From positions 1-15,758 of the forward strand of contig JAUXHF010000011.1 in NCBI GenBank assembly GCA_030621685.1: a DNA stretch of 15,758 bases, read 5' to 3'. The translations under genes and the position numbers were made by a program. Below, one piece after another: positions 1 to 7,281 of this stretch. The notes below the pieces were generated by a model. The model saw only the letters and a program-made list of their open reading frames with translations, did not search any database and was not told the DNA's origin. Source of the DNA: Spirochaetota bacterium. Lineage in GTDB: Bacteria; Spirochaetota; UBA12135; COTS27. The number at the start of each line of letters is the position of its first letter. Position 1 is the first letter of the stretch.

Positions 1-195
1 TACACAAACTATTCGCACGCTATCTACCTTTACTGAAAATCGCTTTTCAAATGACTTTCCAATCATTCTTTTGGATGCAAGCCGAGCTACTTTAAAAGCA
101 TATACTCCTCGCTCTCGTAAGAAAGTTGATTTCTCGGTAACAAGTGGTGCCAGCAGCACATCACTTAAATAAACGCAGTGACTCTTAATTCCCAT
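1..195 (-). CDS. rplW: Ribosomal protein L23, N-terminal part (cut by window edge)
   Basis: L23 binds 23S rRNA near the exit of the peptide tunnel and is a docking site for trigger factor and SRP. Reading the minus strand from the ATG at 195 gives an open frame of 65 codons to the window edge. It begins MGIKSHCVYLSDVLLAPLVT. The block VLLAPLVTEKST, then YAFKVARLASK and FSVKVDSVRIV, is the usual L23 N-terminal pattern. Family proteins are about 95 to 100 residues, so roughly two thirds are present. It lies 60 nt after the rplD stop, as expected in the S10 operon. No strong SD site precedes the ATG (only AAAAGAA). The cut is the window boundary, not a biological truncation. Confidence 0.93.
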   Translation of the reverse strand, partial: MGIKSHCVYLSDVLLAPLVTEKSTFLRERGVYAFKVARLASKRMIGKSFEKRFSVKVDSVRIVCV

Positions 196-255
196 TTCTT
201 TTAAAAAACTATTTAATGTTTATCCCTTATTTTCCAGCTCTTGTCTTGCTAAAAT

Positions 256-963
256 TCATTTTTTTCCAGCGTCCTCACTCTTCGCTTGATTCGCTTGAGG
301 AGTCAGCGGAGGGGCTGTTTTTGAAGTCTTCACTTTATAACGCTGGCTTAAGGCATCTGCCGCCGAGCGAGCAACAAGAACTTCATCCGCATAAAAAAGA
401 TCTTTTATTTCAAGTGCATTCTCATGGACAACTTTAAGCCAAGGAATGTTTCTTGCTGATTTTCGCAAATACGAATACTCAGGAGTACCGTCTTTTTTTA
501 TAATAAACACAACTTTCTTTGAACGCGTAAGTTTCTGCAAAATAGCATACATCAGCTTCGTGCTATACTCCGAAAGGCTGATCTCATCAATAACGCTTAA
601 TTTGTTTTTTTGACAAAGCAAGGAAAGCACCGAGAATAAGGCCCCTTGGCGCATTTTTTTCGGCAAACTATAACTATAATCACGAGGTTTTGGCCCAAAA
701 ATAACAGCACCACCGCGCCATAACGGAGACCTGCGAGTTCCCGCACGAGCATTTCCCGTGCCTTTTTGACGCCATGGTTTCTTCGTGCTGCCTCTTACTT
801 CAGAGATGGTTTTAGTATTAACTGTACCCTGACGTTTATTCGCTAATTGGTTTTTAATAGCCTCGTATAATAAAGCATTATTAGGAACAGCTCCAAAAAC
901 TCTAGCAGAAAGCTCTATTTCGCCATGTGCTAAGCCTTCGCTATTTTTTACTTGAACCTTCAT
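256..963 (-). CDS. rplD: Ribosomal protein L4
   Basis: L4 is an early-assembling 50S protein whose extended loop lines the peptide exit tunnel; in some bacteria it also represses its own operon. The frame gives about 235 residues. Family marks are the N-terminal GEIELSARVFG, then the conserved loop with RGSTKKPWRQKGTGNARAG and the following RSPLWRGGAVIFGPKPRDYS, KMRQGAL and VIDE. The open frame extends to a GTG at 975. I chose the ATG at 963 because MKVQVKNSEG matches the usual L4 beginning. Neither start has a clear SD, so the GTG (239 residues) remains possible. The C terminus carries a short Pro/Gln/Lys-rich tail (PPLTPQANQAKSEDAGKK) beyond the fold. It sits 44 nt after rplC. The stop is TGA. 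Confidence 0.96.
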   Translation of the reverse strand: MKVQVKNSEGLAHGEIELSARVFGAVPNNALLYEAIKNQLANKRQGTVNTKTISEVRGSTKKPWRQKGTGNARAGTRRSPLWRGGAVIFGPKPRDYSYSLPKKMRQGALFSVLSLLCQKNKLSVIDEISLSEYSTKLMYAILQKLTRSKKVVFIIKKDGTPEYSYLRKSARNIPWLKVVHENALEIKDLFYADEVLVARSAADALSQRYKVKTSKTAPPLTPQANQAKSEDAGKK

Positions 964-1007
964 ACTTTCTGACACGATTATTTCTTTATTTTGGGCTAAA
1001 CTTCAGC

Positions 1008-1658
1008 TTACGCCGCTTTTTTAGCTGGCTTCTTCACAGCACTTTTCAGCCATAGTAAACAATGGCGTTTCCCCGGCACCGATCCGCGTACCAGCAGAAT
1101 TCCGCTTTTCTCATCTATAGAAACCAATGGCAAATTCTGAACCGTCACCGTATTACCACCCATTCTGCCGGGCATTTTCCTGCCTTTAATAACACGACCA
1201 GGATGTACGCATTGCCCCACAGAACCACCAGTCCTATGAAATGTTGATCCATGGCTTTTAGGGCCGCCCTTCATGCGGTATCGCCTTATAACACCTTGGA
1301 AGCCCTTACCAATAGTAACCCCCGTAACATCAAGAAACTTAGTCTCTTTGAAAATATCTTGAGCCAGAACAGCCATGCCAGGCTTCCAAGCTAAAAGCTC
1401 TTCTTCATTCATGCGAAATTCACGAACAAGCTTAGGACATTTTTTTTCAGCAAAATTGTTCAGCACACTCTTGCGCTTTTCTTTCTTCGCTAAACCATAA
1501 CCCAAACAAACAGCCGTATAACTGTTTTTCTCTTGCGTGCGTGTGCCTACAATGTTGTTCCCCGTAACATCAATGACGGTAACCGAAACATGCATGCCAT
1601 TCTCATCAAAAACACGGGTCATCCCCATTTTCTTTCCTAACAAACCTAGATTTTTCAT
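1008..1658 (-). CDS. rplC: Ribosomal protein L3
   Basis: L3 is a primary 23S rRNA-binding protein that nucleates 50S assembly and reaches towards the peptidyl-transferase centre. The 216-residue product is normal in length. It starts with LLGKKMGMTRVFDENG. The central signature runs through VTIGKGFQGVIRRY, GSTFHRTGGSVGQ and PGRVIKGRKMPGRMGG. The C-terminal end is Lys/Ala-rich. The ATG at 1658 is preceded by AAGGTG about 10 nt upstream, a moderate SD. It follows rpsJ by 36 nt and precedes rplD in the standard S10 operon order. Confidence 0.97.
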   Translation of the reverse strand: MKNLGLLGKKMGMTRVFDENGMHVSVTVIDVTGNNIVGTRTQEKNSYTAVCLGYGLAKKEKRKSVLNNFAEKKCPKLVREFRMNEEELLAWKPGMAVLAQDIFKETKFLDVTGVTIGKGFQGVIRRYRMKGGPKSHGSTFHRTGGSVGQCVHPGRVIKGRKMPGRMGGNTVTVQNLPLVSIDEKSGILLVRGSVPGKRHCLLWLKSAVKKPAKKAA

Positions 1659-1694
1659 CGTTTATACACCTTGCACTTCATTCAAAATATGTTC

Positions 1695-2003
1695 TTACTG
1701 ACGAATTTTTATATCCACACCAATAGGAAGCTCTACTGTGCCAAGCAAATTCATGGCTTCATTAGAGGCATCGTAAATATCTATGAGTCGCTTGTAAATT
1801 CGCATCTCGTATTGATTTCGTGCCGTTACATTTACATGCGGCGACTTCAATACAGTTATTTTCTTTATTCTCGTGGGCAAAGGAATAGGACCCGCCACCT
1901 TCACGCCGCTATCTTTTATAGCTGCCACTATTATCTCTGTCGACTTATCTACCATTTTGCTATCAAAAGATTGCAAACTAATCCTTACTCGTTGTCCTGC
2001 CAT
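1695..2003 (-). CDS. rpsJ: Ribosomal protein S10
   Basis: S10 is a 30S head protein and, as NusE, part of antitermination complexes with NusB. The 102-residue product is full length. It shows RVRISLQSFD at the N terminus, the loop SGVKVAGPIPLPTRIKKITVLKSPHVN, and the C-terminal LPIGVDIKIRQ. The ATG at 2003 follows an AGGG eight nt upstream, embedded in a T-rich repeat, which could serve as SD. It is separated from tuf by 201 nt, the longest spacer inside this operon, so an internal promoter or processing site there is conceivable, but I see no consensus promoter. Confidence 0.97.
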   Translation of the reverse strand: MAGQRVRISLQSFDSKMVDKSTEIIVAAIKDSGVKVAGPIPLPTRIKKITVLKSPHVNVTARNQYEMRIYKRLIDIYDASNEAMNLLGTVELPIGVDIKIRQ

Positions 2004-2004
2004 G

Positions 2005-2036
2005 AAAAAAACCCTAAAAAAACCCTAAAAAAAACC
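2005..2036. repeat. 11-bp tandem repeat AAAAAAACCCT upstream of rpsJ
   Basis: Two perfect 11-bp units (2005-2015 and 2016-2026) and a partial third (2027-2036) are seen. On the coding strand this reads TTTTTTTAGGG repeated. It lies immediately before the rpsJ ATG, so its AGGG is positioned as a possible SD. Homopolymer slippage could change the spacing between AGGG and the ATG. No function is demonstrated. Confidence 0.85.
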
Positions 2037-2204
2037 AAACTCTTTCAAAAAACTCAAGGCCGCAATATTTCAGCTCATTCCTCAAATTTCTTGTTTATTT
2101 TTCTATCCTCTTTTTGCTCTTACAAGCCAATGCTCTGCCATGATATGAATTCACATCCATAACCCATGCCTTAGCAAGAAGCTCTTTACAAATTAATACC
2201 GCTT
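2037..2204. other. tuf-rpsJ spacer
   Basis: This is AT-rich sequence between the tuf stop and the T-rich repeat. I found no RNA gene, no good promoter (the best match, TTGGCT with GATAGA 17 nt on, is poor) and no clear intrinsic terminator. Read-through from tuf into rpsJ is therefore the simplest reading. Confidence 0.5.
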
Positions 2205-3407
2205 TTAATCTAAAACCTTCGTAACCACGCCAGCGCCAACTGTCCTGCCACCTTCACGGATAGCAAAATTACTTCCTTTCTCCATAGCAATGGTGCTAAT
2301 CAAATTTATAACCAAATTTGTATTATCGCCGGGCATCACCATCTCGGAGCCTTTAGGCAACTCTACCTGCCCTGTAATATCGGTTGTGCGGAAATAAAAC
2401 TGAGGCTTATAGCCTTTGAAAATAGGCGTATGCCTTCCGCCTTCATCTTTCTTCAAGACATAGACTTCCGCTTCAAATTTCTTATGCGGGGTAATCGATT
2501 TCGGCTTGCATACCACTTGCCCTCGCTCAACAGACTCTCTATCAATACCACGAAGCAGTAGGCCAACATTATCACCAGCTTGAGCTGAATCTAATTCCTT
2601 ACGGAACATTTCAACTCCGGTAATGGTCGTTTCCACGGTATCTAAAATACCAACTATCTCGACCTTATTCCCCACTATAGCCTTTCCGGATTCCACGCGG
2701 CCTGTTACCACTGTTCCTCGCCCTGATATGGTAAACACATCCTCTATTGGCAGAAGAAAGTCTTTTTCAAGATCACGTTTTGGCGTTGGAATATACGAAT
2801 CTACTGCCGCAAGCAATTCAGCAATAGGCTTCGCTTCATCGCTATCTTCTTTTCCAGCTTGAATAGCATTTAAAGCATTAAGCGCCGAACCCTTAATAAT
2901 AGGAGTTTTTTCACCATCGAAATCAAACTTGCTAAGAAGCTCGCGCACTTCTACTTCCACCAGCTCTATTAAATCCGGATCATCCACCTGATCGGTCTTG
3001 TTAAGAAAAACCACAATATACGGAACGTTCACCTGCTTAGCCAGCAACACATGTTCACGTGTTTGTGCCATAGGTCCATCGGTAGCAGCTATCACTAAAA
3101 TACCGCCATCCATTTGAGCAGCGCCGGTAATCATGTTCTTAATATAATCGGCATGCCCCGGGCAATCCACATGGGCATAATGCCTCTTTTCTGTTTCATA
3201 CTCTACATGCGATGTGTTAATAGTAATACCACGCTCTTTCTCTTCAGGAGCCGAGTCAATATCCTCGAATTTCCGTTCTTCAGCTAAGCCTTTTTTCGCC
3301 GAATATAGCGATATAGCCGCCGTAAGCGTAGTCTTGCCATGATCCACATGACCTATAGTTCCAACATTTACATGTTCTTTATTTCTTACAAATTTTTCTT
3401 TTGCCAT
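2205..3407 (-). CDS. tuf: Elongation factor Tu
   Basis: EF-Tu is the GTPase that delivers aminoacyl-tRNA to the ribosomal A site. At 400 residues it is slightly longer than the 394 to 396 typical of proteobacteria. Seen directly are the P-loop GHVDHGKT (19-26), switch region RGITI (59-63), DCPGH (81-85, with the catalytic His85), and NKTD (136-139) where NKCD is usual. Domains 2 and 3 follow, ending GGRTVGAGVVTKVLD. A short insertion with QAGKEDSDEAKP lies near residues 180-190, where length varies among phyla. The SD is good: GGAGAA nine nt before the ATG. It is downstream of fusA by 51 nt. Whether there is a second tuf copy elsewhere cannot be seen here. Confidence 0.98.
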   Translation of the reverse strand: MAKEKFVRNKEHVNVGTIGHVDHGKTTLTAAISLYSAKKGLAEERKFEDIDSAPEEKERGITINTSHVEYETEKRHYAHVDCPGHADYIKNMITGAAQMDGGILVIAATDGPMAQTREHVLLAKQVNVPYIVVFLNKTDQVDDPDLIELVEVEVRELLSKFDFDGEKTPIIKGSALNALNAIQAGKEDSDEAKPIAELLAAVDSYIPTPKRDLEKDFLLPIEDVFTISGRGTVVTGRVESGKAIVGNKVEIVGILDTVETTITGVEMFRKELDSAQAGDNVGLLLRGIDRESVERGQVVCKPKSITPHKKFEAEVYVLKKDEGGRHTPIFKGYKPQFYFRTTDITGQVELPKGSEMVMPGDNTNLVINLISTIAMEKGSNFAIREGGRTVGAGVVTKVLD

Positions 3408-3458
3408 GATTGCTGTTCTCCGTAATTGAATTTCTTTAGGCTTTCCTTGTATGCCTTG

Positions 3459-5543
3459 TTATCCGCCTTTAACGCTTTTAATTATTTCTTCACTAATGCT
3501 TTTTGGAGCTTCCTCGTAAAAACTGAATTCCATACTATAGGTGGCCCTGCCTTGGGTTTTTGAACGCAAATCGGTGGAATAGCCAAACATTTCTGAAAGC
3601 GGCACATTAGCCTTCACTATTCTTTCCTTGCCACGCTCATCCATGCCTAAGATTTTTCCACGCCGAGAGTTCAGGTCTCCAATAACATCGCCCATGTTCA
3701 CTTCAGGGCAGCTTACTTCCACACTAAACACCGGCTCAAGCAGATAAGGTTCTGCCACTTTAGCAGCCGCCTTAAAACAAAGCGAGCCTGCTATCTTAAA
3801 AGCCATTTCTGAAGAGTCAACATCATGAAAAGAGCCATCAATAAGCTCTACCTTCAAATCCATAAACGGAAAACCAGCCAGTATGCCACCAGCAATAGCC
3901 TCTTCAATGCCGTTTTTTACCGATGGAATATACTCCTTAGGAATACGTCCTCCGGTAATTTTGTTCTCAAAAACATAGCCCTCACCGGGTGTGCCGGGAT
4001 CAAAATTACAAATAACATGACCATACTGCCCACGGCCCCCCGTTTGCTTAATGTATTTCGATTCCACCTTTTCCGCTCGTTTGCGGAAAGACTCTTTGTA
4101 GGCCACTTGAGGCTTGCCAACACTGGCTTGAACCTTAAATTCACGTAAGAGGCGATCAACGATGATCTCTAAATGTAGCTCGCCCATCCCAGAGATGAGG
4201 GTTTGCCCTGTCTCTCTATCGGTCTCAACTCGGAAGGTAGGATCTTCCTCGGCTAATTTTTGCAAGGCGATGCCAAGTTTTTCCTGATCAACCTTGCTCG
4301 CCGGCTCCACAGCAACCTTAATAACAGGTTCGGGAAACACCATTCGCTCTAACACAATTCGCTTATTGTCATCGCAAAGAGTATCGCCGGTGCTCGTTTT
4401 CAAGCCAACGCAGGCAATAATATCGCCAGCATAAGCCTCATCTATTTGCTCTCGAGTGTTAGCATGCATTTTCAAAAGCCGCCCCACTCGGTCTTTCTTG
4501 CCAGTATTCATATTATAAACACTAGCTCCCCGAGCCAGTTTCCCAGAGTATATGCGAACAAAAGAAAGCCTACCCACATGTGGATCGCTCATAATCTTGA
4601 AAGCCAAGCCCGAGAAAGGCTCATCATCATTTGCTAAGCGGAGTATAACCTTTTCTTCATCATCAGGGTCGGTGCCTTTTACCGCCGGCACATCTAAGGG
4701 CGAAGGAAGATATTCAATAATACAATCAAGCAGCATATTAACGCCCTTATCCTTAAAAGCACTTCCGCAGGTAACCGGGAAAAACGAGCTGGCTATAGTA
4801 GCCTGACGAATCCCCAGCTTTATCTCGGCTACCGGAATCTCTTCTCCTTCAAGAAATTTCTCGGCGATTGAATCACTGACCTCAGAGAGCTTTTCTAACA
4901 ACAAGGCCCTGTATTTATCGGCTATATCTTTAAGCTCTGGTCTAATATCGTTTACGGCATAGGTCATGCCACGATCCTCAACGCAATCAATACGCTCTTT
5001 CATCTCTACAAGATCAATCAAGCCCGAAAATCCGGCTTCGGCGCCCACAGGAATGTTTATAACAAGCGTGTTAGCGTTAAGCTTTTCCTCTAAATCATCT
5101 ATTACCTTATAAAAATCAGCGCCAACGCGATCCATTTTATTAACGAAAATCATGCGCGGCACATCGTATTTATTCGCCTGCCGCCAAACCGTTTCAGATT
5201 GCGGCTGCACTCCCTCTACCGCAGAAAAAACACCTATCGCCGCATCCAAAACACGCAAAGAGCGCTCAACTTCTATGGTGAAATCAACATGCCCCGGCGT
5301 ATCAATAATTTGTATTTGAAAATCTTTCCAAAAACAGGTGGTAGCCGCCGAGGTAATAGTAATACCCCGCTCTTTCTCCTGTTCCATCCAATCCATTTCG
5401 GCAGCACCTTCATGAACCTCGCCTATTTTATGCGTCTTGCCCGTATAGAACAAAATGCGCTCTGTACAGGTGGTCTTGCCGGCATCAATATGCGCCATGA
5501 TCCCTATATTTCTGTATTTTTCTAGCTGGAATGAACGAGACAT
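3459..5543 (-). CDS. fusA: Elongation factor G
   Basis: EF-G is the GTPase that drives translocation and, with RRF, ribosome recycling. The 694-residue product has the full five-domain length. Seen are AHIDAGKTT (17-25), RGITITSA (59-66), DTPGH (81-85), NKMD (135-138), the domain II/III stretch ending in LISGMGELHLEI, and domain IV with GGRGQYGHV. The C-terminal domain contains SRRGKILGM and the SEMFGYSTDLRS block near the end. The ATG at 5543 has no SD in the 25 nt upstream. It is separated from rpsG by 157 nt containing two adjacent inverted repeats, so its expression may be controlled differently from rpsG. It looks like the ordinary single-copy translational EF-G. Confidence 0.98.
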   Translation of the reverse strand: MSRSFQLEKYRNIGIMAHIDAGKTTCTERILFYTGKTHKIGEVHEGAAEMDWMEQEKERGITITSAATTCFWKDFQIQIIDTPGHVDFTIEVERSLRVLDAAIGVFSAVEGVQPQSETVWRQANKYDVPRMIFVNKMDRVGADFYKVIDDLEEKLNANTLVINIPVGAEAGFSGLIDLVEMKERIDCVEDRGMTYAVNDIRPELKDIADKYRALLLEKLSEVSDSIAEKFLEGEEIPVAEIKLGIRQATIASSFFPVTCGSAFKDKGVNMLLDCIIEYLPSPLDVPAVKGTDPDDEEKVILRLANDDEPFSGLAFKIMSDPHVGRLSFVRIYSGKLARGASVYNMNTGKKDRVGRLLKMHANTREQIDEAYAGDIIACVGLKTSTGDTLCDDNKRIVLERMVFPEPVIKVAVEPASKVDQEKLGIALQKLAEEDPTFRVETDRETGQTLISGMGELHLEIIVDRLLREFKVQASVGKPQVAYKESFRKRAEKVESKYIKQTGGRGQYGHVICNFDPGTPGEGYVFENKITGGRIPKEYIPSVKNGIEEAIAGGILAGFPFMDLKVELIDGSFHDVDSSEMAFKIAGSLCFKAAAKVAEPYLLEPVFSVEVSCPEVNMGDVIGDLNSRRGKILGMDERGKERIVKANVPLSEMFGYSTDLRSKTQGRATYSMEFSFYEEAPKSISEEIIKSVKGG

Positions 5544-5581
5544 GAACGTAGGCTTAGCTATAATAAATTAAGTTATGCAGC

Positions 5582-5612
5582 AGCTTCTTAAGCTAGGTTT
5601 TCTTGAAAACTT
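5582..5612 (-). promoter_or_regulatory. Two back-to-back inverted repeats in the rpsG-fusA spacer
   Basis: AGCTT-CTT-AAGCT (5582-5594) is directly followed by AGGTTTTC-TT-GAAAACTT (5595-5612, one wobble pair). In the transcript both can form small hairpins about 40 to 70 nt before the fusA ATG. There is no T tract after them in the right orientation, so they are not typical intrinsic terminators. A role in translation control or RNA processing is inference only. Confidence 0.4.
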
Positions 5613-5700
5613 AACACAAAAAGCTGATATTGAATGTAATGAATGCCCTAAGTAAGTAAAGCGAAAAATCTGGAAAAATGGTTTTTTGAACATGAAAAAC

Positions 5701-6171
5701 TTACCAACGATAATGAGCAAAAGCCTTGTTCGCTTCGGCTGTACGAAAGACTTCTTCTTTTTTCTTAAATGTAGCCCCAGTTGATGTGGAGGCATCTATA
5801 ATTTCTGCGGCAAGCTTGCTTGCCGTACTCCGCTCGCTACGCTGGCGCATATAGATAGTCATCCAACGCAAAGCCAGCGATTGCCGCCTTTTATCCATAA
5901 CCTTTATAGGTACTTGATAGTTAGATCCCCCCACACGCCGCGAGCGCACTTCTATCGCCGGTGAAACATTCTCTATCGCCTTATAAAAAACCTCAATACC
6001 CTTTTCTTTGGTTTTCTCTTCAACCAAAGCAAGGGCCGAATAAAAAATTTTTTCGGCTAAGGATTTTTTCCCGTGTTTCATAATTCTATTAATAAACGCA
6101 GAAACAACCTCACTCCCATAGACAGCATCTACAGAATATCTTTTTTTGCGTACAACTTTCTTGCGAGACAT
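5701..6171 (-). CDS. rpsG: Ribosomal protein S7
   Basis: S7 is the primary 16S rRNA 3' domain binder that starts assembly of the 30S head, and is the known autoregulator of the str operon in Escherichia coli. The 156-residue product is standard length. The family block NVSPAIEVRSRRVGGSNYQVP is intact, as is the N-terminal region with VYGSEVVSAFINRIMKHGKKS. The C terminus ends with KAFAHYRW. The ATG at 6171 has only a weak purine-rich stretch (AGTAAGAA) upstream. It lies 76 nt after rpsL. That spacer is very AT-rich, with a small possible hairpin (ATGTT/AACAT) but nothing I can equate with the E. coli S7 site. Confidence 0.97.
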   Translation of the reverse strand: MSRKKVVRKKRYSVDAVYGSEVVSAFINRIMKHGKKSLAEKIFYSALALVEEKTKEKGIEVFYKAIENVSPAIEVRSRRVGGSNYQVPIKVMDKRRQSLALRWMTIYMRQRSERSTASKLAAEIIDASTSTGATFKKKEEVFRTAEANKAFAHYRW

Positions 6172-6247
6172 AAAATTCTTACTTTTTATTAAAATTACTT
6201 TTTCATTTTCATGTTACATAAAACATAAAAATATGAACAGAAAAACA

Positions 6248-6622
6248 TTACTTTTTAGGGATTTTAGTTCCGTATTTTGAGCGCCCGCGTTTTCTATCAA
6301 CAACGCCCAATGTATCTAAAGCGCCACGCACAATATGATACCGAACGCCCGGAAGGTCTTTTACACGCCCTCCACGAACTAACACAATAGAATGTTCTTG
6401 CAAATTATGACCAACCCCACCAATGTAAGCCGTGATATCCGCGCCGTTCGTAAGTTTTACCCGAGCCACTTTCCGTAAAGCCGAATTCGGCTTTTTCGGA
6501 GTAAGCGTCATCACCCGAGTACACACTCCACGGCGCTGGGGACATCCCCGAAGCGCTATCGATTTTTTCCGCTTCGTAACTTTCTTTCGACCCTTACGAA
6601 TAAGCTGCTGAATGGTTGGCAT
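6248..6622 (-). CDS. rpsL: Ribosomal protein S12
   Basis: S12 sits at the 30S decoding centre and affects accuracy; it is the classical streptomycin-resistance locus. The 124-residue product matches the bacterial family. It shows CPQRRGVCTRV, the loop TPKKPNSALRKVARVKLTNG (Lys43/Lys44) and GGRVKDLPGVRYHIVRGALD. Both lysine positions where resistance changes usually occur carry the wild-type Lys. The tail RSKYGTKIPKK resembles non-proteobacterial forms (a weak taxonomic hint). The start is well supported: AGAAGGAA lies 4 to 5 nt before the ATG at 6622. It is the first gene behind the strong promoter at 6821-6849. Confidence 0.98.
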   Translation of the reverse strand: MPTIQQLIRKGRKKVTKRKKSIALRGCPQRRGVCTRVMTLTPKKPNSALRKVARVKLTNGADITAYIGGVGHNLQEHSIVLVRGGRVKDLPGVRYHIVRGALDTLGVVDRKRGRSKYGTKIPKK

Positions 6623-6814
6623 CTGTTCCTTCTTTAACTATATTACTTTAGCTATATTTCAACTATACTACTTTAGCTATATATTCCTACGCACTTTGCT
6701 ACAATGCTAAACTTCTTATTCCGCTAAACCTCTACGGGCATATACAAGGTTACCAGTTTTGCTGCTGATAACTACAACTGCTTTCGTTTTATTTAAAGTT
6801 TTCCAGAGAAATCT
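6623..6814 (-). promoter_or_regulatory. Long 5' leader of the rpsL operon
   Basis: If transcription starts about 7 nt after the -10 box (near 6814), the rpsL mRNA carries roughly 190 untranslated nucleotides. Within it are possible weak stems such as CAGTT/AACTG and AACCT/AGGTT, a duplicated 25-nt block near the 3' end, and the SD. I do not recognise a known ribosomal-protein leader or riboswitch. A role in autoregulation or attenuation is inference. Confidence 0.45.
6636..6685. repeat. 25-bp direct tandem repeat before rpsL
   Basis: Two adjacent 25-bp units, 6636-6660 and 6661-6685, share AACTATA.TACTTTAGCTATAT and differ at only a few positions. They lie just upstream of the rpsL SD in the transcribed leader. 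On the coding strand each contains TATAGT, which could act as a weak -10, but no fitting -35 is evident. Confidence 0.85.
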
Positions 6815-6820
6815 TTAAAT

Positions 6821-6849
6821 ATTATACACATAAAAGTACGCTCTGTCAA
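6821..6849 (-). promoter_or_regulatory. Consensus sigma70-type promoter for the str/S10 operon
   Basis: On the minus strand a perfect -35 box TTGACA (6844-6849) is followed after exactly 17 nt by a perfect -10 box TATAAT (6821-6826). Both hexamers and the spacer match the housekeeping consensus, which is what one expects for a heavily expressed ribosomal operon. It points towards rpsL, about 200 nt away. Confidence 0.9.
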
Positions 6850-7281
6850 TAAAATACCCATAAAAATACAGGCATTTTCTTTTTACAAAGCTAAAATACT
6901 TCGAAATAAGGCTATTTCTTCCAAAAGAGGCTTATTTTTGCGCCTGAACACTCTTTCCGATGGAATAAATTAGCAAAATATGCCATAAAGCCCCCAGCTT
7001 ATACCTAGCTTTAAGAATTTTTAGGACTTTTATTCATTAATTTGAAAATTATAAAAATTTATTGCTTCTATTTTTTAACAAATCTTAAAAATTCTTGCTG
7101 AAACCATTCCGAGTAGCTCTTTTAACACAAAATACTGCCTTAATACTGCATTATTTTACCCATGAAATATTAGAAAATTAGAAAGAATTTAAGTATTCTA
7201 ACTGCTTCTATTCTAGCTGCTTCTATTTTGAAGGCTTCCTTTGAACGCTTCTTTTGCACTGGCTCAAAAGCAGATGCTAGC
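6850..7281. other. Non-coding spacer between the DUF2232-like gene and the str promoter
   Basis: About 430 nt of AT-rich DNA hold no convincing gene on either strand. An inverted repeat near 6904-6939 (AAATAAGGC ... GCTTATTT, followed by T's on the plus strand) resembles a plus-strand terminator, but no plus-strand gene lies upstream of it. A 15-bp tandem repeat lies at 7198-7227. No tRNA or other RNA gene was recognised. The region could hold the end of the rpsF transcript and decayed coding sequence. Confidence 0.55.
7198..7227. repeat. 15-bp tandem repeat
   Basis: CTAACTGCTTCTATT (7198-7212) is followed at once by CTAGCTGCTTCTATT (7213-7227), with one difference. On the minus strand one frame reads IEAARIEAVR within a short open stretch lacking an ATG. 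This may be a remnant of coding sequence or chance. Confidence 0.8.

Noticed and set aside
1671..2162. Plus-strand 163-codon frame opposite rpsJ
   Set aside because: It is antisense to the whole of rpsJ, has no family motif and has a composition typical of a shadow frame.
5568..5795. Minus-strand 75-codon frame overlapping the 3' end of rpsG
   Set aside because: It overlaps rpsG out of frame, has no SD and ends in the AT-rich spacer; no family is recognisable.
1..6622. Organelle (plastid) origin suggested by the rpsL-rpsG-tuf genes
   Set aside because: purN, an aspartokinase, an esterase and a lipoprotein gene nearby fit a bacterial chromosome, not an organelle genome.
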